Part shown: in pieces, positions 53,363 through 62,139 of the stretch | How the letters are laid out: the number at the start of each line of letters is the position of its first letter | Numbering within the stretch: position 1 is the stretch's first letter | Assembly: GCF_003335675.1 (NCBI RefSeq) | Contig: NZ_QPHL01000015.1 | Location: 62,001 to 126,000, forward strand | Reading direction: 5' to 3' | DNA length: 64,000 nt | DNA from: Winogradskyella sp. KYW1333 | GTDB taxonomy: Bacteria > Bacteroidota > Bacteroidia > Flavobacteriales > Flavobacteriaceae | Made by a program: the position numbers and the translations under genes | The notes under the pieces: generated by a model | Databases searched by the model: none | Told to the model about the DNA's origin: nothing | Seen by the model: only the letters and a program-made list of their open reading frames with translations

Positions 53363-54217
53363 ATGCTGACTAGAGAACTTATAAATTCTTTTAAAACAAA
53401 ATCTGATCTTAATGATTATTTAGAGGCTAACAGAGCTTCAAATTTAAGTTTTGACAAAGTGCTTGAAAAACATGCCTATGAACAAGAATTATTGCCATTA
53501 CAGGCTGAGTTAGTACAATTTCAGAGATGGGTACAGAAAGAGAATAAAAAGATAGCTATAATTTTTGAAGGTCGGGATGCCTCAGGTAAAGGTGGCACTA
53601 TAAAACGATTTAAAGAGCATCTTAATCCCAGAGCCATGCGGGTTGTTGCATTGAATAAACCAACTGAGGTTGAAAGGAATCAGTGGTATTTTAATCGCTA
53701 TATAAAAGAATTACCTAATGCTGGAGAAATTGTATTCTTTGATAGAAGTTGGTACAACAGGGCAGTTGTGGAACCTGTAATGGGGTTTTGTGATAAAACA
53801 CAATATGATCGTTTTATGATTCAAGTACCAGAATTTGAACACATGTTATTTGAATCTGGTACTCACATCATTAAATTTTGGTTTTCAGTTTCTAAAGAAG
53901 AACAACAGCGTCGGTTTGAAAAACGCTTAAATAATCCACTTAAAAAATGGAAATTTAGCCCAGTTGATGAAAAGGGCCAAGAACTTTGGGACGAATTCAC
54001 TACCTATAAAAACCAAATGTTTAGCAGGACCCATAATCACTTTAGCCCATGGGTAGTAATAAAATCTAACAACAAAAAGCAAGCTCGCTTAGAAAGTATA
54101 AAGTACGTGCTTAGTTTATTTGATTACGAAAACAAAGGTGAGATTGGTAAAAATCTACTGCCAGACCCTAACATTGTACAACGTTATTTTAGAAACACCA
54201 TTCAGCTAGACCAGTAA
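53363..54217 (+). CDS. ppk2: Polyphosphate kinase 2 (first of tandem pair)
   Basis: 284 residues of the one-domain PPK2 family. Walker A IFEGRDASGKGGTIKRFKEH near residue 68, lid/Arg region NPRAMRVVALNKPTEVERNQWYFNRY near residue 90, Walker B FFDRSWYNRAVVEPVMGFC near residue 127. It transfers phosphate between polyphosphate and nucleotides (usually (d)NDP to NTP or AMP to ADP). Class is not safe from sequence by eye. Its stop TAA overlaps the ATG of a second PPK2 gene by one base. Confidence 0.92.
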   Translation: MLTRELINSFKTKSDLNDYLEANRASNLSFDKVLEKHAYEQELLPLQAELVQFQRWVQKENKKIAIIFEGRDASGKGGTIKRFKEHLNPRAMRVVALNKPTEVERNQWYFNRYIKELPNAGEIVFFDRSWYNRAVVEPVMGFCDKTQYDRFMIQVPEFEHMLFESGTHIIKFWFSVSKEEQQRRFEKRLNNPLKKWKFSPVDEKGQELWDEFTTYKNQMFSRTHNHFSPWVVIKSNNKKQARLESIKYVLSLFDYENKGEIGKNLLPDPNIVQRYFRNTIQLDQ

Positions 54218-55044
54218 TGAAAAATTCATTTAATCTAACAGATAAGGATCTTAATATTCTTAATTCTAAGAAAGGATTAGAAGCACTTTTAAGACAAAAC
54301 AAATTTGATCTACAAAAGGCGCTAAGAAATGTCAAGTACGAGAAGCGTCTCGAAAAACTTCAAGAAGAAATGCTTATTTTACAACAATGGGTTGCTAGAA
54401 ATAATAAAAAAGTAATCATCCTTTTTGAAGGACGCGATGCCGCTGGTAAAGGTGGTGCTATTAGACGTATTATTCAACATTTGCCACCACGTGCTATTAG
54501 AGTTGTTGCATTACCAAAACCAAATCAAACCGAAATAGGCCAATGGTATTTTCAGCGTTATATCAATAGACTCCCAAATAATGGTGAAATAGTATTCTTT
54601 GATAGAAGCTGGTACAACAGAGCAGTAGTTGAACCTGTAAATGGATTCTGTTCTAAAAAAGAATATGACATATTTATGGGCCAAGTAAATGAATTTGAAA
54701 AGATGATTCAAGATTCTGGAATTATTTTATTGAAGCTTTATTTTTCAATAACAAAGAATGAGCAGGCAAGACGCTTTAATGACATCATTTCCTCCTCTCA
54801 CAAAAAATGGAAATATAGTGAGGTGGATAAAAAAGCGATAACACTTTGGGATGAATATACAAAGTATAAGGAAACAATGTTCCTAAATACACAGAAAGCT
54901 ACGCCTTGGAAAATCATTAAGGCAAATAGAAAAACAAATGCTAGGATTAGAGCATTTGAGTATATTCTACATAAAATTCCTTACGAAAACAAAGATTTAG
55001 AAACTATAAAACCTAAATCCATCCGCGCATTATTAGAAGGATAG
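54217..55044 (+). CDS. ppk2: Polyphosphate kinase 2 (second of tandem pair)
   Basis: 275-residue paralogue of the preceding gene. Walker A ILFEGRDAAGKGGAIRRIIQ near residue 68 and Walker B FFDRSWYNRAVVEPVNGFC near residue 128 are both intact. DASGKGG is replaced by DAAGKGG, and the lid and C-terminal halves differ markedly, so the two may act on different nucleotides. The one-base overlap (TAATG) implies matched expression. Co-encoded tandem copies suggest stepwise AMP-ADP-ATP phosphorylation or a heteromer; inference. Confidence 0.9.
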   Translation: MKNSFNLTDKDLNILNSKKGLEALLRQNKFDLQKALRNVKYEKRLEKLQEEMLILQQWVARNNKKVIILFEGRDAAGKGGAIRRIIQHLPPRAIRVVALPKPNQTEIGQWYFQRYINRLPNNGEIVFFDRSWYNRAVVEPVNGFCSKKEYDIFMGQVNEFEKMIQDSGIILLKLYFSITKNEQARRFNDIISSSHKKWKYSEVDKKAITLWDEYTKYKETMFLNTQKATPWKIIKANRKTNARIRAFEYILHKIPYENKDLETIKPKSIRALLEG

Positions 55045-55322
55045 TCGTACTTTATATATAGTTGAATTTTATTAAAATTCAGGATAAAGAATAATTCAAA
55101 TAACAGAAACCTCTTTTATGTGGTTGGCCCCAAAACTGACGGGTCGAAATTTAGTTACGGCTTTCCAATAATGCATAATTCTAAAAAAAATGAAACTGGT
55201 CTGTTGGTACAAAAGTTTATAAAGTCAATGGATTAGGATTTAAAAAATTACTGATTGAGATAAAAAAGGAATATGAAGGCAAAGCCATTTATTTATTGTA
55301 TTCATTAATTATAGTTTAAAAC

Positions 55323-55350
55323 GCACTTAAACACAATAAGTGCTTTTTTT
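55323..55350 (+). terminator. Intrinsic terminator upstream of the methyltransferase gene
   Basis: GCACTTA-AACACAA-TAAGTGC followed by seven T residues. The 330-base gap 55045-55374 otherwise contains only short, frame-shifted coding traces (for example near 55120-55230) that I cannot assign. Confidence 0.8.
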
Positions 55351-55374
55351 ATATCTTTAAATCAAACAACTTAA

Positions 55375-56985
55375 ATGCTTACAAAAAAAGACAAGTCAAA
55401 ACTTAGAAGCACCATTTTTAGACACTTAGACGGTATTGCTACATCAACATCCATTTATACATTACATAAACATAAAGTTTTAGACCATATTCTAAGGTTA
55501 GAAACTGTTGATTTGCATGACTTAGCTAAAGAATTTAAAGCCAATGAAGGCTATCTTAATGTGGCCCTGAGAGTAGTATGCTCGCAAGGATGGCTAATCC
55601 AAGAAATAAATAATGAAACCAACCAAGTAACCTACAAAACTAACGATAATAGTGAAAAAGCATTTGAGCTTGCATTATTATATGAAGATGTCGTTAATCT
55701 ATTAAAATATTCAGACAGGTTTGCTCAAGAAAAAATGATAAGTGTTGATGCATTTATTACTTTGGAACGAATCTTTAAAAAATTTGAAAATAAATATGGT
55801 TTAGTTGATGAGGATGAATCATCAATAGAATTTCAAGTTTTAAAACATATTGAGGGTGTAATTGCAGGTCCTATTATAGTTTTACTTGGTGTCAATGGTC
55901 TTTTTCATAAATACTTTATGGAGGCCTCATTTACAGCCGAAGAATACCATAGAGATCCTGAGAGCTTTAGGAAGATTCTTAACTTCTTTTCACATTTAGG
56001 GTGGTTTAACAAGAAAAAGAATACTTATCAATTTACCGATAAAGGTCTGTTTTTTGCTAAACGTGCTAGTGCTTACGGTGTAACAGTTTCCTACATTCCA
56101 ACTTTTTTAAAACTTGATGAACTCATCTTTGGAAACCCAAAAATCTTAAAGACTACATCACATAGCGAAACCGAAAAACATGTTCATAGAGAGATGAATG
56201 TTTGGGGAAGTGGTGGTGCTCACGCCACTTATTTTAAAGTAATTGACAAGGTAATTATTGACTTGTTTAACAGGCCGATTGATGAGCAACCTAAAGGCAT
56301 TTTAGACATGGGTTGTGGCAATGGCGCATTTATAGAGCACATTTTTAATGTAATTGACCAACAAACTCTCAGAGGAACGATGTTAGATGAATACCCTCTC
56401 CTATTAGTGGGAGCTGATTTTAATAAGACTGCTCTTAAGGTAACGCGAGCAAATCTAATCAAGGCAGATATTTGGGCTAAGGTAATTTGGGGTGATATTG
56501 GAAGACCTGATCTTTTAGCTTCGGATTTAAAGGAAGATTACAACATTGAGCTTAGAGATTTGTTAAATGTAAGGACATTTTTAGATCACAATAGAATCTG
56601 GAATGCACCGAATAATCAATACAATATTATTAGCAATTCCTCAGGAGCTTTTGCAACTAATGGCATAAGGTTGTCAAATAACAATGTTGAAGCCTCTCTT
56701 TTCGAACACCTCAACAAATGGAAACCTTATGTTGAGAAATTTGGCTTATTAATTATCGAATTACATACAATAAAACCAGAATTGACAGCCAAAAATATTG
56801 GCAAGACACCAGCCACAGCATACGATGCCACTCATGGTTTCAGTGATCAGTATATCTTAGAGGTAGGTGTATTTAGAGCTATGGCACAGAAAGCAGGACT
56901 AATACCAGATGACAATCATTTTGCCAGATTTCCTGATAGCGATTTAGCCACAGTGAGTATTAACCTATTAAAGGGAGCACTTTAA
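55375..56985 (+). CDS. Class I SAM-dependent methyltransferase with two winged-helix segments
   Basis: 536 residues, about 200 longer than simple O-methyltransferases. An N-terminal winged helix occupies about 10-95 (FRHLDGIATSTSIYTLHKHK) and a second about 155-245 (EGVIAGPIIVLLGVNGLFHK...FKHLGWF-like). The SAM motif GILDMGCGNGAFIEHIF is near residue 304, and the C-terminal methyltransferase fold ends near ATVSINLLKGAL. The duplicated dimerisation modules resemble polyketide/natural-product O-methyltransferases. Substrate unknown; a broken DUF202 gene starts inside its stop codon. Confidence 0.8.
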   Translation: MLTKKDKSKLRSTIFRHLDGIATSTSIYTLHKHKVLDHILRLETVDLHDLAKEFKANEGYLNVALRVVCSQGWLIQEINNETNQVTYKTNDNSEKAFELALLYEDVVNLLKYSDRFAQEKMISVDAFITLERIFKKFENKYGLVDEDESSIEFQVLKHIEGVIAGPIIVLLGVNGLFHKYFMEASFTAEEYHRDPESFRKILNFFSHLGWFNKKKNTYQFTDKGLFFAKRASAYGVTVSYIPTFLKLDELIFGNPKILKTTSHSETEKHVHREMNVWGSGGAHATYFKVIDKVIIDLFNRPIDEQPKGILDMGCGNGAFIEHIFNVIDQQTLRGTMLDEYPLLLVGADFNKTALKVTRANLIKADIWAKVIWGDIGRPDLLASDLKEDYNIELRDLLNVRTFLDHNRIWNAPNNQYNIISNSSGAFATNGIRLSNNNVEASLFEHLNKWKPYVEKFGLLIIELHTIKPELTAKNIGKTPATAYDATHGFSDQYILEVGVFRAMAQKAGLIPDDNHFARFPDSDLATVSINLLKGAL

Positions 56986-57254
56986 TGTCAAATAAAGAAG
57001 AGAATCAATTAATTACTAGAGATTGGCTTGCCATAGAACGCACTAAACTTACCAACGAACGCACATTTCTAGCTTACTTTAGGACCTTTTTAGTATAACT
57101 TGGGACAGGAGTAACAATAATAAAACTAGAAATGTTTTCGGATATAGAATCCTTTGGAATAATATTAGTTAATGTATCTATAATTATTCTTGCGATTGGT
57201 ATCTTTCGCTTTATACGTGTTAAACATAAAATACGAAAACACTATAAGGTTTAG
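56985..57254 (+). pseudogene. DUF202 membrane protein gene with one in-frame stop
   Basis: A 90-codon frame starting with ATG at 56985 (sharing one base with the preceding TAA) reads MSNKEENQLITRDWLAIERT, then KLTNERTFLAYFRTFLV, a TAA at 57096-57098, then LGTGVTIIKLEMFSD and further membrane sequence to TAG at 57252. ERTxLxNERTFLAYxRT is the DUF202 signature. A single nonsense codon separates two well-preserved halves, so this is a recent pseudogene, a readthrough case or a sequencing error. 57255-57380 holds nothing I can support. Confidence 0.7.
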
Positions 57255-57380
57255 TTTAAAAAAATATTTTCAATTAGTATATGTTCATTGTTTGACATGA
57301 GCAGACCTTAGTTTGTCGAAATTTGTTGGTTAAAAGATATAACCAGCTGAAATTTGTATAAACTTTAAAACAAGTACGAC

Positions 57381-58043
57381 ATGAAAAAGCTAAAGCACAT
57401 ATTATCATTCACCTTGATCTTTCTTCTAAACTCTTGTATTGTTAAGTCTTTACGCCCATTTTATTTAGCAGAACACATTAGGTTTAACGACCAATTAATT
57501 GGTAACTGGACAACAGGAGAGAATAGTACCTGGGAAATTACATCCTTTAAAGAAACTTGGGAAAAAGACAATGAAGGAAATTCAAAACTGATGGAAGACG
57601 ATATGGAAGCCTATGAATCATACAAGAATGCTTATGTTGTTAAATACATGAGTTCAGAAAAAGAGGCGTTCTTTTTAGCTATGCCCTTTATGGTAGATAA
57701 ACATTTGTTTTTAGATTTTACACCATTTGAATATGAGGACAGTGGTATTAACAGATTAGTAGCTCAACATCTTTTAAAAACACATTCTGTAACCTATGTA
57801 GATTTTCAAAATGATGGTACCATTAAGTTAAAATGGTTGGATGAATCAGTTGTGACAAACTTAATAAGCGAGAAAAAATTAAGGTTAAAACATGAAAAAA
57901 CAGGTATAGATGAAGATTTGGTACTTACGGCAAGTAGTGAAGAACTTTACAGTTTTCTGAAAAAATTTATGAAATCTGATATTGAAAACAAATGGGATAA
58001 AGATGTAATTAAAACGCTTAAACCTTCTAATGCCAAGCCTTAA
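57381..58043 (+). CDS. Conserved lipoprotein of unknown function
   Basis: 220 residues with a lipoprotein signal (LIFLLNSCIVKS, Cys19). The mature part starts RPFYLAEHIRFNDQLIGNWT, then a mixed alpha/beta domain rich in charged residues (FKETWEKDNEGNSKLMEDD). No enzyme motif recognised. Its 3' end overlaps the kinase ORF if the kinase starts at 58030, or abuts it (1-base gap) if at 58045. It may be a ligand or partner for the following two-component system; that is only positional. Confidence 0.65.
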   Translation: MKKLKHILSFTLIFLLNSCIVKSLRPFYLAEHIRFNDQLIGNWTTGENSTWEITSFKETWEKDNEGNSKLMEDDMEAYESYKNAYVVKYMSSEKEAFFLAMPFMVDKHLFLDFTPFEYEDSGINRLVAQHLLKTHSVTYVDFQNDGTIKLKWLDESVVTNLISEKKLRLKHEKTGIDEDLVLTASSEELYSFLKKFMKSDIENKWDKDVIKTLKPSNAKP

Positions 58044-58044
58044 T

Positions 58045-59118
58045 ATGCAATATATAAAACCAAAAAATATCCACAGACCATTACTGTTTCATAGTGTTCT
58101 GTGGATATTGGCTTTTCTAATTTTAATATTTGTTTTTACAAAAGGCAAGCAACCGGTAACAATAGATTTTATTTACACCATTGGATTTCTGCTTCTTATA
58201 GCTATTCCTGTTTGTATTAATTTCTATTGGCTCATCCCAAAGTTTCTCAAAAGAGAAAATTATATATTATATATAATAGGATTTACCTTATCTGGCCTAG
58301 TATTTGGCTACATTATTTATAATTTTTTTCAACCATTTTTAGATACTCTTTTTCCTTCTTATTTTTTCATTTCATATCTCACAAACAACAATTTAATCAT
58401 AGTAATTGTTATATTTCTTATTAGCACTACATTGTTGAAACTAGGAGAGGATTGGTTCTATTTTAATAGCAGTCAGAATAAAGCACTCAAACAGAAAAGT
58501 CTTCAGTTTGAAACCCAATTATCAGCTTTAAGGTCTCAAATTAACCCACATTTTTTATTTAATTCTCTCAATGTTATTTATGCGCTGGCTTTAGAAAAAA
58601 AAGAAGACATATCTAAAGCGATTGTTCAACTTTCTGATATTTTAAGATATGTTATTTATGATTCTGATACTGAAAGTGTAAGTCTTAAAGATGAAGTTAA
58701 TTTATTGAAGAATTATATTGCCTTTCAAAATTATCGTATAAACGCAACAAATGCCGTAGATTTTACTTTAGATATAGAAAATTACGACTTTAAGATTTAT
58801 CCTATGCTTTTATTACCACTGCTCGAGAATAGTTATAAACATGGGGATATCCATGATCAAGATCATTTACCTATTAAGGCAAGTATCTCACAAAAGGGAA
58901 ATACATTTTGCTTTGAAATTTCAAACGCAAATCTTCAAATAAAAAATGCAATTAATGCAAAACACTCAGGTGTTGGTTTAAGTAACCTTAAGAATAATTT
59001 AAATTTGGTATATCCTGATAAACACCAACTAACTATAAGTGAAAATGAAGATATTTTTAAAGTTATCTTAAATTTAACCGATGAAGCACAAAACCAAAAT
59101 ATCATGCTTGATTATTGA
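58045..59118 (+). CDS. LytS/YehU-type sensor histidine kinase
   Basis: 357 residues from the ATG at 58045; 58030 is an alternative that would overlap the lipoprotein gene by 14 bases. About four N-terminal membrane helices (residues 15-130) lack a large periplasmic sensor. The His_kinase (PF06580-type) phosphoacceptor lies in LRSQINPHFLFNSLNVIYA near residue 164, followed by an HATPase domain (LLPLLENSYKHGD, HSGVGLSNLKNNLN). The kinase gene overlaps the response regulator by 38 bases, so the pair is cotranscribed. Confidence 0.88.
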   Translation: MQYIKPKNIHRPLLFHSVLWILAFLILIFVFTKGKQPVTIDFIYTIGFLLLIAIPVCINFYWLIPKFLKRENYILYIIGFTLSGLVFGYIIYNFFQPFLDTLFPSYFFISYLTNNNLIIVIVIFLISTTLLKLGEDWFYFNSSQNKALKQKSLQFETQLSALRSQINPHFLFNSLNVIYALALEKKEDISKAIVQLSDILRYVIYDSDTESVSLKDEVNLLKNYIAFQNYRINATNAVDFTLDIENYDFKIYPMLLLPLLENSYKHGDIHDQDHLPIKASISQKGNTFCFEISNANLQIKNAINAKHSGVGLSNLKNNLNLVYPDKHQLTISENEDIFKVILNLTDEAQNQNIMLDY

Positions 59119-59773
59119 TGACGAAATTTCGTCACAAAAGGTGTTGCAACATTTTGTTGCAGAAGTAACTGTTTTAGATTTAAAAGCAACTTGCAATAAT
59201 GCTTCTGAAGCATTTAAATACCTGCAATTAAATGAATATGTAGATCTGTTGTTTTTAGATGTTAATATGCCTAATCAAACAGGATTAGATTTTTACAAAA
59301 CCCTTAAAAATCCTCCAAAGGTTATTTTCACTACAGCTTATCCCCAATATGCTGTTGAAGGATTTGAAGTAAATGCAGTGGATTACTTATTAAAACCTAT
59401 TTCGTTTGAACGCTTTCTTACAGCAATTAACAAAACCATAAGCCTATTAAACATTGAAAGCGACACTCAAAATTTTATAATTTTAAAAGAGAACAAATCG
59501 CTTCATAAAATTAATTTTGATGATATTCTTTACCTAGAAGCTTTTGGCGACTATGTAAAGGTGCATGCACATAACAAAACTATTGCAACACATAGTACTT
59601 TTTCTAGTTTAATTGAAAATTTTCCAGATTATTTTCTTAGAGTACACAAATCGTTTAGTGTAAATCTCAATAAAATGACACAAGTTTCCGGTAATCAAAT
59701 TACAGTTGATAATTACACAATTCCAATTGGCCAAACCTATAGGCAATCCGTTTTAAATGCTTTAAATTTGTAG
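59081..59773 (+). CDS. LytTR-family response regulator
   Basis: 230 residues. Receiver domain with acidic pocket CLIIDDEISS near residue 9 and phosphoacceptor Asp in LLFLDVNMPNQTGLDF near residue 60; conserved Thr/Ser in IFTTAYPQYAVEGFEVNAVD and Lys in LLKPISFERF. C-terminal LytTR DNA-binding domain from about residue 130 (ILYLEAFGDYVKVH, ENFPDYFLRVHKSFSVNL). Partner of the upstream LytS-type kinase, with which it overlaps 38 bases. Targets are unknown. Confidence 0.92.
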   Translation: MKHKTKISCLIIDDEISSQKVLQHFVAEVTVLDLKATCNNASEAFKYLQLNEYVDLLFLDVNMPNQTGLDFYKTLKNPPKVIFTTAYPQYAVEGFEVNAVDYLLKPISFERFLTAINKTISLLNIESDTQNFIILKENKSLHKINFDDILYLEAFGDYVKVHAHNKTIATHSTFSSLIENFPDYFLRVHKSFSVNLNKMTQVSGNQITVDNYTIPIGQTYRQSVLNALNL

Positions 59774-59774
59774 A

Positions 59775-60257
59775 ATGAAGATTGAATCTATTGTTACAAT
59801 TAAAAAAGAATTAAAACACCTTCCAAAAGAGGATTTGCTAACTCTATGCTTACGATTAGGTAGATTTAAAAAAGAAAATAAAGCACTACTCACCTATCTA
59901 CTTTTTGAATCCCTTGATGAAGATGGTTATGTAACTAGTGTAAAAAATACCTTAGACGAACTATTTGAAACTATGAATACGGATAGTTATTTCTATATGA
60001 AAAAAACGATTCGTAAAATACTAAGGCAAATAAGAACCTACAGCAGGTATTCTAATAAAAAGTCTACCGAAGTAGAACTCCTTCTTTATTTCTGTGAACG
60101 GTTAAATTCACTTAGACCTTCAATTCACAGAAACAGGACTTTGAGCAATCTCTACCATAGACAAGTGGTTTCTATTCAGAAGAAAATCACTGCACTTCAT
60201 GAAGATCTTCAATATGACTATACGATTCAACTAGAGGAGATAGAAAACCAGAAATAA
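59775..60257 (+). CDS. Conserved hypothetical protein linked to LytTR pair
   Basis: 160 residues, no signal peptide or membrane helix, mostly alpha-helical and very Lys/Arg/Glu-rich (LPKEDLLTLCLRLGRFKKEN, YMKKTIRKILRQIRTYSRYSNKK). It begins 1 base after the response-regulator stop, so it is translated with it. No family name recognised. Basic helices could bind nucleic acid, but nothing shows this. Confidence 0.65.
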   Translation: MKIESIVTIKKELKHLPKEDLLTLCLRLGRFKKENKALLTYLLFESLDEDGYVTSVKNTLDELFETMNTDSYFYMKKTIRKILRQIRTYSRYSNKKSTEVELLLYFCERLNSLRPSIHRNRTLSNLYHRQVVSIQKKITALHEDLQYDYTIQLEEIENQK

Positions 60258-60341
60258 ACTTATTATTTTAAACTTGACATTTGTCATAGTTATTCTACTT
60301 CAATATTTAGACCTTTAGTAAAGTTCTAAACTCATGAAGTC

Positions 60342-60875
60342 ATGAAAACTGTTAATAAACTTTTGTTATTGTTATTCGCAATTAATTTAGGCTGTGCTTA
60401 TACCAGCGAAATCGTATATGATTACAACCTAGAAGTAGACTTTAACCAATACGATACTTATGTATTATGTATGGACGACTTTTTTGTAGAACATACCAAT
60501 CATCCCAATTTAGACAATGAAGAAGTACGAAGAATTATTGGTGACGCGGTTGCCTTAGAAATTGAAAATAAAGGACACCGAACCAATGTATTAAAACCAC
60601 AATTACAAGCCGGATTTAGATTACTAATTAGTGAAGAGACTGCAGAATTTACGGATTGTGAACATTTGGAAGAATTAGAATATTGGGAGAGCTGTGCAAT
60701 TCACACTGAAACTTATGAAGAAGAGACCTTAGTTGTCTATGTTGCTGATTTTGAAACCAAAAAAGTAATTTGGCATGCTTCTATAGTTTGTGATCTTCAA
60801 CAATCACAGAAAAAATTGAAACCATACATATACGACCTAATATCAGATCTGTACGATACTTATCCTAAAACGTAA
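60342..60875 (+). CDS. DUF4136-like lipoprotein
   Basis: 177 residues with lipobox LGC (Cys18 in LLLLLFAINLGCAYTSE). The mature part YDYNLEVDFNQYDTYVL...DALALEIENKGH and the late VVYVADFETKKVIWHAS match the DUF4136 layout of outer-membrane lipoproteins. Function unknown. It follows the LytTR operon by 84 bases and is convergent with the RNA methyltransferase. Confidence 0.7.
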   Translation: MKTVNKLLLLLFAINLGCAYTSEIVYDYNLEVDFNQYDTYVLCMDDFFVEHTNHPNLDNEEVRRIIGDAVALEIENKGHRTNVLKPQLQAGFRLLISEETAEFTDCEHLEELEYWESCAIHTETYEEETLVVYVADFETKKVIWHASIVCDLQQSQKKLKPYIYDLISDLYDTYPKT

Positions 60876-60923
60876 GTAGCAAGGAATCCAGATGAAAAAA
60901 AGGATTTAAAGACATTTTAATTA

Positions 60924-62084
60924 TTAAACTTGCTTCTTTGCTTTTCGGCTACCTTCGTACATTTCGTATTTAACCAATCTCGACTCCAATTTTGCGTTAA
61001 ATACTTTAATTTTTCGTGAAGGTCTCAGACCGACATACTTGAGTGCCTCTATATTTGAAGTTATTAACCAAGCATTTGTATTTGGATAACCATGTTTTAG
61101 TGTAGTTCCGATATTACCATAGAATTCTTCAACATTAAGATTTTCTAGTCGCTCTCCATACGGTGGATTAAAAACCATATGCAATTTTTCAGAACCTGCT
61201 TTTTGAGTTTTAAAAAAATCTTCGTGTTTTATTGTAATAAACTCATCTAAGTGGGCATTTTTTATATTTTCTTTTGCCTTTTTTACAGCAGATGGTGATT
61301 TATCATACCCTAAAATTTTATGGTGGAAATCTCTTGTTTTATTCAGTAACGATTCTTCTATTTTTTCAAATAAATCAACATCCCAATCTTGCCAGCGCTC
61401 AAAAGCAAATTCTTTACGCATTAAATTGGGTGGAATATTACAGGCAATCATTGCGGCTTCTGCCAAAATAGTTCCACTACCGCACATTGGGTCCATAAAA
61501 TCAGTTTGACCATCCCAACCGCTCATAATTATTAAACCTGCAGCCAATACTTCATTTATTGGTGCAATATTAGTTGCTGTTTTATATCCCCTTCTGTGCA
61601 AGGATTCACCAGACGTATCGAGTGATATTGTACAACGCTGTCTATCGATATGAACATTTATTTTTAGATCAGGGAAGCGAAGATCTACATTAGGCCTTTT
61701 ACCAGTTGCTTCTCTAAATCGATCTACAATAGCATCTTTTGTCTTAAGTGCAGTATATTTTGAATGGGTAAAAATACTATGATGAACCGTCGCATCTACT
61801 GCCAGTGAACCATCCGTCTTAAGGAAATTTTCCCATTTAATTTTCTTAACATTATTATACAAATCTTGCTCACGTATCACTCTAAAAGAATGAATTGGTT
61901 TTAAAATCTTTATTGCTGTCCTAAGTCCAAGATTTGCCTTGTACATAAAACCTTTATCACCAACAAAACTCACATTACGAACACCTTTTTCCACATGCAT
62001 AGCACCCAATTGGGTCAATTCATTGGCCAGAATATCCTCAAAGCCAAATAAAGTTTTAGCAACCATTTTGAAATTATTGTCCAT
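60924..62084 (-). CDS. THUMP-domain rRNA/tRNA guanine methyltransferase (RlmL/YpsC-like)
   Basis: 386 residues from the ATG at 62084; an in-frame TTG 6 bases upstream is less likely. N-terminal ferredoxin-like/THUMP region (FEDILANELTQLGAMHVEK near residue 14), methyltransferase domain with MDPMCGSGTILAEAAMIACN near residue 197 and the catalytic VFNPPYGERL near residue 307 (NPPY, base N-methylation). It matches the N-terminal half of RlmL, so single-domain N2-guanine methyltransferase on 23S rRNA is likely; tRNA targets are possible. Confidence 0.9.
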   Translation of the reverse strand: MDNNFKMVAKTLFGFEDILANELTQLGAMHVEKGVRNVSFVGDKGFMYKANLGLRTAIKILKPIHSFRVIREQDLYNNVKKIKWENFLKTDGSLAVDATVHHSIFTHSKYTALKTKDAIVDRFREATGKRPNVDLRFPDLKINVHIDRQRCTISLDTSGESLHRRGYKTATNIAPINEVLAAGLIIMSGWDGQTDFMDPMCGSGTILAEAAMIACNIPPNLMRKEFAFERWQDWDVDLFEKIEESLLNKTRDFHHKILGYDKSPSAVKKAKENIKNAHLDEFITIKHEDFFKTQKAGSEKLHMVFNPPYGERLENLNVEEFYGNIGTTLKHGYPNTNAWLITSNIEALKYVGLRPSRKIKVFNAKLESRLVKYEMYEGSRKAKKQV

Positions 62085-62104
62085 AAGCAAAGTCTAATAG
62101 ATTG

Positions 62105-62112
62105 CAAAAATA
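62105..62112 (-). promoter_or_regulatory. TAnnTTTG promoter element of the RNA methyltransferase
   Basis: Minus-strand TATTTTTG, 21 bases upstream of the start at 62084, lies back-to-back with the divergent element at 62116-62123. Confidence 0.5.
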
Positions 62113-62115
62113 CAG

Positions 62116-62123
62116 TATTTTTG
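62116..62123 (+). promoter_or_regulatory. TAnnTTTG promoter element of the methyltransferase gene
   Basis: Plus-strand TATTTTTG, 16 bases upstream of the ATG at 62140. Confidence 0.5.
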
Positions 62124-62139
62124 TACGACATTTATTGAT

